A stretch of DNA of 56,638 bases, from contig CAJXZG010000025.1 of the NCBI GenBank assembly GCA_913063265.1, forward strand, positions 1 through 56,638, read 5' to 3'. This DNA is from an uncultured Prolixibacteraceae bacterium (GTDB taxonomy: Bacteria > Bacteroidota > Bacteroidia > Bacteroidales > Prolixibacteraceae). The notes beneath the pieces were generated by a model. That model was given only the letters and a program-made list of their open reading frames with translations, was not told where the DNA came from and did no database searches. Below are positions 15,279 to 24,448 of the stretch, in pieces. The position numbers and the translations under genes are program-made. The first letter of the stretch is position 1; each line of letters starts with the position of its first letter.

Positions 15279-16544
15279 TTAATGCATGTTTTTAATTATT
15301 GCATCTGCAAATTCTGATGTTGTCAGCAAGGTTGCTCCTTCCATTTGTGCATGTAAATCGGATGTAACTTTACGTTTTGCAAAAACATGTTCCATTGCAT
15401 CGTATACATATTCTGCAGCATCCGTCCAGCCCATGTATTCCAACATCATAACAGCGGATAATATTAGCGAGCCGGGATTGGCTTTTCCTGTTCCGGCTAT
15501 GTTTGGTGCTGTTCCGTGTGTTGCTTCAAAAATAGCATACCCGCTTTTATAATTAATATTGGCACCTGGAGATATTCCTATCCCTCCAACCATCGCAGCC
15601 AGTTGATCTGATACATAATCGCCATTTAAGTTCATTGTAGCAATTACCGAATGATCCCAGGGATGAAGCAAGGATTCCTGCAAAAATGCATCGGTTATAC
15701 AATCTTTGACAATTACTTTTCCCGATTTTTTTGCTTCTTCCAATGCTTTGTCTGCATCAAGCTGACCTTTATCTTTTTTTATTTCTTCTAACTGGCGCCA
15801 TGTAAATGTTTGTTCACCAAACTCTTTTTCAGCCAAATCGTAACTCCAGTTTTTAAAAGCACCCTCGGTAAATTTCATAATGTTACCCTTATGAACTATT
15901 GTTACCGAAGGTAATTCTCTTTTAATGGCATATTTTATTGCTGCACGGGTCAATCTTTCTGAGCCTTCTTTCGAAATAGGTTTTATTCCAAACGATGAGG
16001 ATTCAGGAAAACGAATCTTGTCTACTCCCATTTCATTAACAAGAAACTCACGGAATTTTTTATTTTTTTCCTCACCAACCATATATTCTATTCCGGCATA
16101 AATATCCTCAGTATTTTCACGGAAAATATGCATGTCAACCATTGATGGATAACGTATTGGAGAAGGTACACCTTTAAACCAGCGCACCGGTCGTACACAA
16201 ACATAAAGATCCAATATTTGACGTAAGGCTACATTTAATGAGCGCATTCCTCCGCCAACCGGTGTTTGAAGCGGACCTTTTATCCCTATTAAGTATTCCT
16301 TAAAAGCTTTTACGGTTTCGTCAGGTAAATAAGTCCCTGTTTCATGAAAAGCTTTTTCTCCGGCAAATACCTCCTTCCATTCGATTTTTTTTGAATTCCC
16401 GTATGCCTTAAATACTGCAGCATCAATCACCCTTTGAGACGGACCTGTAATGTCCTTTCCGATACCATCTCCTTCAATAAATGGTATTGTTGGCTTATTG
16501 GGAACTTCCAACTTTCCGTTGACTATTTTGGTTTTTTTTGTCAT
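15279..16544 (-). CDS. icd: Isocitrate dehydrogenase, E. coli-type fold with NAD-type cofactor residues
   Basis: A 421-aa enzyme aligning with E. coli Icd: [13 protein letters not shown] contains the substrate Ser (S102, equivalent to phosphorylatable S113), followed by [14 protein letters not shown] and [17 protein letters not shown]. The NADP-recognising residues of E. coli are all replaced: K344 to N348, Y345 to I349, V351 to A355 ([16 protein letters not shown]), Y391 to S395 and R395 to A399 (VTSDLHAQ). Ile and Ala at the second and third positions are those found in NAD-dependent relatives. It therefore probably uses NAD+ (inference), unlike its neighbour. It lies 63 bp downstream of the second isocitrate dehydrogenase gene. 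Confidence 0.9.
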   Translation of the reverse strand: MTKKTKIVNGKLEVPNKPTIPFIEGDGIGKDITGPSQRVIDAAVFKAYGNSKKIEWKEVFAGEKAFHETGTYLPDETVKAFKEYLIGIKGPLQTPVGGGMRSLNVALRQILDLYVCVRPVRWFKGVPSPIRYPSMVDMHIFRENTEDIYAGIEYMVGEEKNKKFREFLVNEMGVDKIRFPESSSFGIKPISKEGSERLTRAAIKYAIKRELPSVTIVHKGNIMKFTEGAFKNWSYDLAEKEFGEQTFTWRQLEEIKKDKGQLDADKALEEAKKSGKVIVKDCITDAFLQESLLHPWDHSVIATMNLNGDYVSDQLAAMVGGIGISPGANINYKSGYAIFEATHGTAPNIAGTGKANPGSLILSAVMMLEYMGWTDAAEYVYDAMEHVFAKRKVTSDLHAQMEGATLLTTSEFADAIIKNMH

Positions 16545-16607
16545 AAATCTTAAACAATTATATTCCGGTTATCATTGAATTTCTATAATTTGAACCGGCG
16601 AGCAATT

Positions 16608-17834
16608 TCAATTCAACTTTGCTTTCAGATTTTCATCCAAAGCTTCAAGGAATTGTTCTGTAGTAAGATAATGCTCCTCTTTCAACTCTTTTCCGTGGAT
16701 AATTAATGCTAAATCTTTAGTCATTTTACCACTTTCAACAGTTTCAATACAAACTTGTTCGAGTGTATTTGAAAAATCGATTAATTCCTGATTGTTGTCC
16801 AGTTTACCACGGAAAGCCAAACCACGTGTCCAGGCAAAGATGGATGCAATTGGATTGGTTGATGTTGGATTTCCTTTCTGATGTTCACGATAATGACGAG
16901 TAACCGTACCATGCGCTGCTTCTGCTTCCATAGTTAAGCCATCAGGAGTAACCAATGTTGAGGTCATCAAACCAAGCGAACCAAATCCCTGGGCTACAGT
17001 ATCACTCTGTACATCACCATCGTAGTTTTTACAGGCCCATACATAACCGCCTTCCCACTTCATAGCTGCAGCAACCATATCGTCGATTAACCTGTGTTCA
17101 TACCATATTCCTTTTGCTTCAAATTTTTCCTTAAATTCTTCATCATAAATTTTTTGGAACAGATCTTTAAATCTTCCATCGTATGCTTTCAGAATGGTAT
17201 TTTTTGTTGACATATACAATGGCCAACCTTTGGTAAGCGACTGATTCATACAAGAACGGGCAAAGCCTATTATCGATTCGTCAGTATTATACATGGCCAT
17301 AGCAATTCCATCACCTTCAAAATCAAAAACTTCGTGCACAACTGGTTCACTGCCATCATCGGGAGTAAAACTAATTGTAAGTTTACCTTTTCCTTTAGTT
17401 AAAAAATCCGTTGCTCTGTACTGATCACCAAAAGCATGACGACCGATACAAATTGGTTTTTTCCATCCGGGTACCAAACGGGGAATATTTTTAATTAATA
17501 TTGGTTCACGGAAAACTGTACCGCCCAAAATATTCCTGATTGTACCATTTGGTGACTTCCACATTTTTTTCAAATCAAATTCTTCAACACGTGCTTCATC
17601 GGGTGTGATTGTGGCACATTTTACACCAACACCATATTTTTTAATTGCATTGGCACAATCAATTGTAATTTGATCATTAGTTGCATCCCGACTTTCAATA
17701 CCTAAATCGTAATATTTTAATTCAATATCGAGATAGGGTAATATAAGTTTTTGCTTGATAAAGTCCCATATTACTCTTGTCATTTCATCACCGTCGAGTT
17801 CGACAACCGGATTTTTAACTTTGATTTTTTGCAT
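16608..17834 (-). CDS. icd: NADP-dependent isocitrate dehydrogenase, eukaryotic (IDH1/IDH2) type
   Basis: A 408-aa enzyme resembling human cytosolic/mitochondrial NADP-IDH almost throughout: [13 protein letters not shown] near the start, [19 protein letters not shown] for isocitrate binding, [22 protein letters not shown] for the metal site, and [16 protein letters not shown] for the cofactor. The Arg-His pair in TVTRHY corresponds to the 2'-phosphate-binding R314/H315 of human IDH1, so NADP+ use is expected. It makes NADPH while converting isocitrate to 2-oxoglutarate. It sits between acnA (63 bp gap) and the bacterial-type icd, in the same operon. Confidence 0.95.
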   Translation of the reverse strand: MQKIKVKNPVVELDGDEMTRVIWDFIKQKLILPYLDIELKYYDLGIESRDATNDQITIDCANAIKKYGVGVKCATITPDEARVEEFDLKKMWKSPNGTIRNILGGTVFREPILIKNIPRLVPGWKKPICIGRHAFGDQYRATDFLTKGKGKLTISFTPDDGSEPVVHEVFDFEGDGIAMAMYNTDESIIGFARSCMNQSLTKGWPLYMSTKNTILKAYDGRFKDLFQKIYDEEFKEKFEAKGIWYEHRLIDDMVAAAMKWEGGYVWACKNYDGDVQSDTVAQGFGSLGLMTSTLVTPDGLTMEAEAAHGTVTRHYREHQKGNPTSTNPIASIFAWTRGLAFRGKLDNNQELIDFSNTLEQVCIETVESGKMTKDLALIIHGKELKEEHYLTTEQFLEALDENLKAKLN

Positions 17835-17897
17835 TTTTTTAAATTAATTTACTGGTTATATAATTTTTGATTGTGTTTTAAAATTCTTAACAAAATT

Positions 17898-20156
17898 TTA
17901 AGCATTCTGAGCTTTTATAAGGTTTAGTGCTGATCCGGCTTTAAACCACTCTATTTGCTGGTCATTATATGTATGGTTAAGTTCAATCACATCTTTTGTT
18001 CCATCGGCATGCACCACTTCAACGTTAAGTGTTTTTCCCGGTGCAAATTCTACCAAATCTAAAAAGTTGAAAATATCATCTTCCTGAATTAAATCATAAT
18101 CATTTTCATTAACAAATGTTAAACCTAACATTCCCTGCTTTTTTAAATTGGTTTCGTGAATCCTGGCAAAGGATTTTACTATTACCGCACGAACACCTAA
18201 ATGTCGTGGTTCCATTGCTGCATGCTCGCGTGATGAACCTTCTCCATAGTTTTGGTCACCCACAACTACCGAGGCTATTCCGGCAGCTTTATACTGTCGT
18301 TGAACAGCAGGAACCGCTTCATAATTTCCGGTAAGCTGGTTTTTCACTTTGTTTGTTTCATTATTGAAAGCATTGACTGCTCCAATCAGCATATTATTTG
18401 AAATGTTATCCAAATGTCCACGGAAACGTAACCATGGTCCAGCCATTGAGATATGATCTGTTGTACATTTTCCGAGTGCCTTAATCAATAGTTTTGCCCC
18501 GGAAATATTTCTTCCATCCCACGGCGCAAAAGGAGACAGTAATTGCAACCTGTTAGATTCCGGTGAAACTGTTACCTGCACCTCAGAACCATCGGCAGCC
18601 GGTGCCTGATATCCCGGATCTTCAACATCAAAACCTTTGGTAGGTAATTCATCTCCTGTTGGTGGATCAAGCTTTACCTTTTCACCCCTGGTATTGGTGA
18701 GCGAATCTGTTACCGGATTAAAATCAAGAGTTCCGGCAATGGCCAGCGCAGTAACCAGTTCAGGGGATGTTACAAAAGCATGTGTATTTGGATTTCCATC
18801 AGCACGTTTGGAGAAGTTACGGTTAAATGAATGAACGATTGTATTTTTTTCCTGTTTGTCGGCTCCTTCACGAGCCCACTGTCCGATGCAAGGACCACAG
18901 GCATTGGCAAACACTTTTCCTCCAATTTTTTCAAATGTATTTATAAAACCGTCTCTTTCAATGGTGTAACGTACCTGTTCCGAACCGGGAGTAATTGTAT
19001 ATTCTGCTTTTGTAAGCAATCCTTTTTCGTCGGCTTGTTTAGCAATCGACGCAGCACGTGAAATATCTTCGTAAGATGAGTTGGTGCAACTTCCAATCAA
19101 ACCTACAGAAACTTCAAGTGGCCAGTTATTCTCTTTGGCTACACTGCCAATCAAAGAAATTGGAGTTGCACGATCCGGAGTAAATGGTCCGTTAATATGC
19201 GGTTCCAATTCTGACAAATTGATTTCTATTAATTGATCATAATATATTTCCGGATTTTCATAAACTTCCGGATCAGCATCCAAATGTCCTTTTACTGAAT
19301 TGGCAAGTTTAGCAACTTCTTCTCTTCCTGTGGCTGCAAGATAACGTTCCATGCTTTCATCATAGGCAAAAATACTTGTTGTTGCTCCAACTTCTGCACC
19401 CATATTACATATTGTACCTTTCCCTGTTGCTGACAAGGATTTTGCACCTTCACCAAAATATTCAATTATAGCACCGGTTCCACCTTTTACGGTAAGAATT
19501 CCGGCTACTTTCAAGATCACATCTTTTGGAGCTGCCCAGCCATTTAATTTTCCGGTAAGTTTAACACCAATTAATTTGGGCATCTTAAGTTCCCATGCCA
19601 TTCCTGCCATTACGTCGACAGCATCGGCACCACCAACGCCAATGGCTACCATTCCCAATCCGCCTGCATTAACCGTGTGTGAATCCGTACCAATCATCAT
19701 TCCTCCGGGGAAAGCATAGTTTTCCAGAACTACCTGGTGAATAATTCCTGCTCCGGGCTTCCAGAATCCAATTCCATATTTATTGGACACTGATTCCAAA
19801 AAATCATAAACTTCTTTGTTAGCATTTTGTGCTACTCCCAAATCGGTTTTTCCATCAATCTGTGCTTGTATCAAATGGTCGCAATGCACCGTTGAAGGCA
19901 CGGCGGTTGTCCTTTTTCCTGAATTGATAAATTGTAACAAAGCCATTTGCGCTGTTGCATCTTGCATTGCTACTCTGTCTGGTGCAAAATCCACATAAGC
20001 TTTACCTCGTTCAAACGTTTCAACATTTGAGTCATAAAGATGTGCATAGAGAATTTTTTCAGCGTAAGTTAAGGGGCGGTTAATTTCTTTTTTTGCCTTT
20101 TCTACCTTATCAGGTAATTCAGCATATACTTTTTTTACAAGTTCTAAATCAAACAT
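17898..20156 (-). CDS. acnA: Aconitate hydratase, mitochondrial type
   Basis: This 752-aa [4Fe-4S] enzyme isomerises citrate to isocitrate. The cluster ligands are C357 ([11 protein letters not shown]), C420 and C423 ([10 protein letters not shown]), almost the numbering of mature pig mitochondrial aconitase. Other segments such as [39 protein letters not shown] and [19 protein letters not shown] also follow the mitochondrial form rather than bacterial AcnA/IRP or AcnB. Mitochondrial-like aconitase is known from Bacteroides. It is the first gene of the TCA operon, with a possible promoter at 20187-20212. Confidence 0.96.
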   Translation of the reverse strand: MFDLELVKKVYAELPDKVEKAKKEINRPLTYAEKILYAHLYDSNVETFERGKAYVDFAPDRVAMQDATAQMALLQFINSGKRTTAVPSTVHCDHLIQAQIDGKTDLGVAQNANKEVYDFLESVSNKYGIGFWKPGAGIIHQVVLENYAFPGGMMIGTDSHTVNAGGLGMVAIGVGGADAVDVMAGMAWELKMPKLIGVKLTGKLNGWAAPKDVILKVAGILTVKGGTGAIIEYFGEGAKSLSATGKGTICNMGAEVGATTSIFAYDESMERYLAATGREEVAKLANSVKGHLDADPEVYENPEIYYDQLIEINLSELEPHINGPFTPDRATPISLIGSVAKENNWPLEVSVGLIGSCTNSSYEDISRAASIAKQADEKGLLTKAEYTITPGSEQVRYTIERDGFINTFEKIGGKVFANACGPCIGQWAREGADKQEKNTIVHSFNRNFSKRADGNPNTHAFVTSPELVTALAIAGTLDFNPVTDSLTNTRGEKVKLDPPTGDELPTKGFDVEDPGYQAPAADGSEVQVTVSPESNRLQLLSPFAPWDGRNISGAKLLIKALGKCTTDHISMAGPWLRFRGHLDNISNNMLIGAVNAFNNETNKVKNQLTGNYEAVPAVQRQYKAAGIASVVVGDQNYGEGSSREHAAMEPRHLGVRAVIVKSFARIHETNLKKQGMLGLTFVNENDYDLIQEDDIFNFLDLVEFAPGKTLNVEVVHADGTKDVIELNHTYNDQQIEWFKAGSALNLIKAQNA

Positions 20157-20186
20157 AAGTTGTATTTTTTATTTAATGAAATATCG

Positions 20187-20212
20187 CAAAGGTTCGTCGA
20201 AAAAATTAACAA
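20187..20212 (-). promoter_or_regulatory. Candidate promoter of the acnA operon
   Basis: On the minus strand TTG (20210-20212) is followed, after a spacer near 15 bases, by AACCTTTG (20187-20194), one base off TAnnTTTG. It lies about 30 bp upstream of the acnA ATG. Both the -7 match and the spacing are imperfect. Confidence 0.35.
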
Positions 20213-20430
20213 TATAATTAGCTAAAAGTTGTATTTAATTTAAACATTTCTGGTTTTTTAAAGCTCATAAATATATAGTTTTTTATATATGTTAAAATGT
20301 GTCTATGCTTATTTAGAATGAATAAAAAAAATTAGTAAGGAAATCATAGGATTAATTTCAATATTCCGTTTCATGATATGAACTAATAATTTTATCTTCA
20401 CATGTAAAATAAAAAATTAATACTGAAGTT

Positions 20431-21327
20431 ATGAAAAAGTCATTTACAATAATTTTTGGGATATTATTGATTTCATTTTTAATTGTTTCTGCAAAAAAGA
20501 AAGAGATAGGAATCATCGCTAAAAATGCCGAAATTAAACAGGTTGGTTCGGGACACTCATTTACAGAGGGGCCGGCAGTTGCACCCGATGGCAGGGTATA
20601 CTTTACAGATCAACCAAACGATCGCATTTATGTATGGGACGAAAAAAAAGGGATTTCTCTCTGGCTGGAAGGAACCGGACGTTCCAATGGCATGTATTTT
20701 AGTAAAATGGGACGATTGATAAGCTGTGCCGATGAAAAAAACCAAATCGCATATTTTGACGATGAAAAAGTTTTACACCCGCTTCATGCCGGTTATGATG
20801 GCAAACATTTGAATGCACCCAACGATTTGTGGATTTCTCCAAATGGTGATATTTATTTTTCAGATCCGTATTATCATCGTCCGTGGTGGCCTGAAGGACA
20901 CAAAGAAGTGCAGGAAACAAGAGGCGTATATCATTTGGCACAGGATGGAGAAATTACAAGAGTTATTGATGATTTTAAAACACCAAACGGATTAATCGGA
21001 ACTCCTGATGGAAAAATTCTTTATGTTGCCGATATTCAAGCAAATGAAACCTGGAAATATAACATTGAGGAGGATGGAACGCTAAGTAATAAAACTTTTT
21101 TCGCTCCCAAAGGAAGTGACGGAATGACCATCGATGATGAGGGAAATGTCTATTTAACATCGGGTAAAGTTTGGGTTTATAATCCTGCTGGTGAACTAAT
21201 TGAGGAAATCGAATTCCCGGAAATGCCTGCTAACATTTGTTTTGGCGGGAAAAAAAGACAAACTCTTTTTGTTACTGCCCGAAAAGGCGTTTACACTTTA
21301 CAAATGAATGTAAAAGGGGTTAACTAA
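20431..21327 (+). CDS. SMP-30/gluconolactonase/LRE family secreted lactonase
   Basis: A 298-aa protein with an N-terminal signal peptide (KSFTIIFGILLISFLIVSA) and a six-bladed propeller of the SMP-30/gluconolactonase family. Markers are FTEGPAVAPDGRVYFTD, GRSNGMYFSKMGRLISCADE, LNAPNDLWISPNGDIYFSDPYY, and the metal-site segments TPNGLIGTPDGKILYVAD and GSDGMTIDDEGNVY. These metal-dependent enzymes hydrolyse sugar lactones; the substrate is not predictable. It is exported to the periplasm or membrane and converges with the amidohydrolase gene 22 bp downstream. Confidence 0.88.
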   Translation: MKKSFTIIFGILLISFLIVSAKKKEIGIIAKNAEIKQVGSGHSFTEGPAVAPDGRVYFTDQPNDRIYVWDEKKGISLWLEGTGRSNGMYFSKMGRLISCADEKNQIAYFDDEKVLHPLHAGYDGKHLNAPNDLWISPNGDIYFSDPYYHRPWWPEGHKEVQETRGVYHLAQDGEITRVIDDFKTPNGLIGTPDGKILYVADIQANETWKYNIEEDGTLSNKTFFAPKGSDGMTIDDEGNVYLTSGKVWVYNPAGELIEEIEFPEMPANICFGGKKRQTLFVTARKGVYTLQMNVKGVN

Positions 21328-21349
21328 GATTTCAATTCTGTTTTAGGTT

Positions 21350-22357
21350 TTATTGGAAGTATTTTCTAAAGGAAGGAAACAGGTTCAGACAATTACCATA
21401 GGACATTTTGTTATAATCATCTTCGTTAAAATTTCCATCTTTAGCCAGATTTTTTGTAATAATTGGCGCTAATTTCGAGATGCAAAGGTCGGTGCCAAAA
21501 ACAAGATTATCAGGCCCTGCAAAAGATTTTAATGCTTTTAAAGCATATTCACCCGAAACGTTGGCAGTATCGTAATACATGTTTTTTAAGTGATTTAATC
21601 CTTTTGTAGGTTCTCCGTTTACCAAAAAATCATAAAATGTCCTGATTAAAGGAGTTCGTTTACCATTCTGAGCATATTCAATTGAAGCCAAACGCCAGGC
21701 CAAAAACGGAATAGTGCCTCCACCATGCGAAAGGATGTATTTGATATTTGGATATCTGTCTAAAACACCATTATACATCAGGTTTGCAACTGCGCGGGTG
21801 GTATCAAACGGAGCTTCAATCAGTGCATTGGGCATACCTAATTCATAATCAAAATCATCACTGGGATCGGTTGGATGAATATAAACTACGGCTTTTCGTT
21901 TATTCAATTCCCGGAAAAAGTTTTCAAACTGCTTATTACCTAAATATTGGCCATTATAGTTGGTCAATAAACATACCCCATCTAATTTTAGCGTGTCAAA
22001 AGCATAGCTCAATTCTTTAATGGCTGCTTCCTCGTTCAACATTGGAATGGTTGCAAAACCACCAAATTTTTCAGGATATTTTTCTTTTGTATCCGCAATA
22101 ATTTCATTGGTCAGGCGTGCAAGGTTTTCAGAAAAACCTTGAGGAAACTGATGATCTTTAAAATATACTCCAGGAGTAGAAATAGAGAGCATAGCTACTT
22201 TTACCCCGTTTTCTTTCATTTTTTTAAGTGAAGTATCTACTGTCCATTTTGGAAAATTTACACCAAAGGATTTCTCAATACCTACTTCTTTTAAAGCACT
22301 TACATATTCTTTTGGAAAAATATGGTGGTGTACATCGATTTTGTTAATTGTTTTCAT
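21350..22357 (-). CDS. ACMSD-like metal-dependent amidohydrolase
   Basis: The 335-aa protein has the TIM-barrel amidohydrolase-2 layout: the H-x-H metal motif in IDVHHHIFP (residues about 8-16), a strand-end His in VVYIHPTDP, YILSHGGGTIPF with the catalytic His, and an Asp in LVFGTDLC. This group includes 2-amino-3-carboxymuconate semialdehyde decarboxylase, gamma-resorcylate decarboxylase and related C-C-bond-cleaving or hydrolytic enzymes. The cytoplasmic location follows from the lack of a signal. It is divergently transcribed from an AraC regulator, with a tandem direct repeat and a TAATTTTG promoter box between them, so it is a likely target of that regulator. Confidence 0.85.
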   Translation of the reverse strand: MKTINKIDVHHHIFPKEYVSALKEVGIEKSFGVNFPKWTVDTSLKKMKENGVKVAMLSISTPGVYFKDHQFPQGFSENLARLTNEIIADTKEKYPEKFGGFATIPMLNEEAAIKELSYAFDTLKLDGVCLLTNYNGQYLGNKQFENFFRELNKRKAVVYIHPTDPSDDFDYELGMPNALIEAPFDTTRAVANLMYNGVLDRYPNIKYILSHGGGTIPFLAWRLASIEYAQNGKRTPLIRTFYDFLVNGEPTKGLNHLKNMYYDTANVSGEYALKALKSFAGPDNLVFGTDLCISKLAPIITKNLAKDGNFNEDDYNKMSYGNCLNLFPSFRKYFQ

Positions 22358-22385
22358 GACTAAATTATTTAATTATACTGTACTC

Positions 22386-22393
22386 CAAAATTA
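22386..22393 (-). promoter_or_regulatory. -7 element TAATTTTG of the amidohydrolase gene
   Basis: A perfect TAnnTTTG match on the minus strand, 28 bp before the amidohydrolase ATG. The proximal copy of the 16-bp direct repeat begins 22 bp upstream, where a -33 element would normally lie. Confidence 0.5.
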
Positions 22394-22415
22394 CAATGAG
22401 ACAACAAGTTGGCTA

Positions 22416-22452
22416 TTATCATTTTGCGTATGCCGATTGTCATTTTGCGCAT
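22416..22452. promoter_or_regulatory. Tandem direct repeat, likely AraC-family operator
   Basis: TTATCATTTTGCGTAT (22416-22431) and TTGTCATTTTGCGCAT (22437-22452) agree at 14 of 16 positions and start exactly 21 bp apart, two helical turns. This is the usual half-site geometry for AraC-family activators. The pair sits between the divergent regulator and amidohydrolase genes, with the nearer copy abutting the amidohydrolase promoter. Confidence 0.6.
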
Positions 22453-22483
22453 TTTTACTAGTTTTAAAAGAAACTCATGAATT

Positions 22484-23497
22484 ATGAAGCTGAAATTTAA
22501 TTTCTATGCACAAAGTGTTATCAACTACCTGCTGAAAAACGGCATAGGAAAATCCAAGGTTTATAAATTAATCAACATAAAAAATGGAATTGTTGATCCA
22601 ATGGAGCATGAATTAACTATCGAACATATTCATAATTTAACCATGTATTTAAAGGAAAAATTTGATGTTGAACATTGTGGTTTGGAGCTGGTAAATTTTC
22701 TGAATTTTCAGAATACAGGATTTTTTGGATCGTATGCTTTAAGCTGTTCTACGCTATTTAATGCATTAACCAGAATTTATGCTGTGCACAAAGAGGTAAA
22801 CACTGTGATGACTTATGAAATGATTCCAGCTGAAAAACCATATATTTTTAAATACAACCTGGAAAGATTTTGGGAAGCAAAATATCCTGAAAGTGCAAAA
22901 GATATAGTAGAATTTGCAATGGCAAACGGATTAAATTTCTCAAGAAGATTGACAAAACAAAATATAGTACCACGACAGGTTCGGTTTAAATACAAGAAAC
23001 CGGCTGATGTCTTTTTGTACAAAGAGATATTTCAGTGTGATCTTGATTTCGAACAGGATGAAAATGAAATAGTATATCAAATGGATGTAATGGATATAAA
23101 AATTCCGACTTTTAATCCAGGTCTGCTTGAAATTCTTGATGACTTTGCAAAAAAAACCATCAGAGAACAAACAAACGATAAAAGTTTTGTAACTGTTGTA
23201 AGAACCTTAATCATAAAATCTTCGCATACAAAAATTCCTCTTGAAAGCGAAATTGCTTTTCAGCTAAATATGAGTAAAAGAACTTTGCAAAAAAAGCTTT
23301 ATGAAAAGGGTACTACATTTAAAAAAATTTTAGAACAGGTGTTAAAGGAGTTGGCAATATCGTATATAAAATCTGACAAATCCAGTAACAAAGAAATAGC
23401 ATGGTTATTGGGTTATAACGATATAAGCAATTTTCACAGGGCATTCAAACGATGGACAGGCTCAACACCGAATGAGTTTAGAAATGTGAGTAATTAA
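22484..23497 (+). CDS. AraC-family transcriptional regulator with Arabinose_bd-like N-terminal domain
   Basis: A 337-aa regulator. The first 230 residues resemble the PF12625 (Arabinose_bd) sensory domain found in OruR/GadX-type AraC proteins (HCGLELVNFLNFQNTGFFGSYALSCSTLFNAL). The C-terminal 100 residues hold two helix-turn-helix motifs: SEIAFQLNMSKRTLQKKLYEKGTTFK and KEIAWLLGYNDISNFHRAFKRWTGSTPNEFR. It probably senses a small metabolite and controls the divergent amidohydrolase gene through the direct repeat at 22416-22452, possibly also its own gene. The 3' end overlaps the convergent SDR gene by 4 bp. Confidence 0.88.
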   Translation: MKLKFNFYAQSVINYLLKNGIGKSKVYKLINIKNGIVDPMEHELTIEHIHNLTMYLKEKFDVEHCGLELVNFLNFQNTGFFGSYALSCSTLFNALTRIYAVHKEVNTVMTYEMIPAEKPYIFKYNLERFWEAKYPESAKDIVEFAMANGLNFSRRLTKQNIVPRQVRFKYKKPADVFLYKEIFQCDLDFEQDENEIVYQMDVMDIKIPTFNPGLLEILDDFAKKTIREQTNDKSFVTVVRTLIIKSSHTKIPLESEIAFQLNMSKRTLQKKLYEKGTTFKKILEQVLKELAISYIKSDKSSNKEIAWLLGYNDISNFHRAFKRWTGSTPNEFRNVSN

Positions 23498-24396
23498 TTT
23501 GATTTTACATACTGTCTCCAGTTGTGTTTTTCTTTAAATCCTAAAACTTCACGAATTTTACGATTTGAAAACAGTGCTTCGTGTTCTTCAAGTTCACGTG
23601 TAATAGGTACACCGGGAAAAAATCTTTTAGCCAATTCATTGCTGGGAATAATTGCACCATTATGATCATTTCCTGCATTAAAAACCTGATAACCCAATCC
23701 ATCTTTTTTGATACATAAATCTACAATCTGTCCAAGGTCGCGAGCATCGATATAACAAAAAGCATTTCTGCGACGTACCTCGGGATTTTTGAAATAAGCT
23801 GGAAACAATTCAGCATATTCATGTGGTTCAATCACGTTTCCAATACGTAGTGCATAAATATCAAAACCGGATCTTCTCTGAAAACTTTGTGCTGTTTTCT
23901 CATTTACCACCTTTGATAAACCATAACTATCCATGGGGTCAACATCATAATCTTCTTCTAAAGGCAGTGATTTTGGGTCGGTTTTTCCGTCTGAAAAACA
24001 AATTCCATAAGTAGTTTCTGATGAAGCAATAATTATCTTTTTTATCCCCAGTTTAACCGCCGCTTCTATAACATTATAGGTTCCCATGGTATTTACGCGG
24101 AAAGTTTCATTATCGGGTTTAATTAAAATCCTTGGCACCGCAGCAAAATGAACAATTGCATCAAATTTTGGAACTCCATTGCCCGGTTCCAGTTCGTCAA
24201 GCCCCGCATACGAACTCATGGCATTAAACATTTGTCCTGAATCTGTTATGTCTGCTATGATGTTATCAACCCCAGGATAATCCAGTGGTTTGAGATCCAC
24301 ATTTAAAACTCTGTAGCCCTGATTAAGTAAATAAGGTATCACATGTTTTCCAGCTTTTCCTGAGCCGCCTGTGAAAAGTATTCTTTTTTGAGTCAT
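23494..24396 (-). CDS. NAD-dependent epimerase/dehydratase (extended SDR)
   Basis: A 300-aa extended short-chain dehydrogenase. The Rossmann loop is FTGGSGKAGKHV near residues 7-18 (GxxGxxG). An acidic residue after strand 2 (NVDLKPLD) suggests NAD rather than NADP. The catalytic set is a Ser in IIIASSETTYG and YGLSK (Y-x-x-x-K). The substrate is probably a sugar, sugar acid or nucleotide sugar; uronate-dehydrogenase-like proteins share this size. The gene is 52 bp downstream of the trehalase-like gene on the same strand, so they may be co-transcribed. Confidence 0.85.
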   Translation of the reverse strand: MTQKRILFTGGSGKAGKHVIPYLLNQGYRVLNVDLKPLDYPGVDNIIADITDSGQMFNAMSSYAGLDELEPGNGVPKFDAIVHFAAVPRILIKPDNETFRVNTMGTYNVIEAAVKLGIKKIIIASSETTYGICFSDGKTDPKSLPLEEDYDVDPMDSYGLSKVVNEKTAQSFQRRSGFDIYALRIGNVIEPHEYAELFPAYFKNPEVRRRNAFCYIDARDLGQIVDLCIKKDGLGYQVFNAGNDHNGAIIPSNELAKRFFPGVPITRELEEHEALFSNRKIREVLGFKEKHNWRQYVKSN

Positions 24397-24448
24397 AATT
24401 TTTCATATTTATTGTGATATATTCTTACTATTTAATAATACTCAATTT

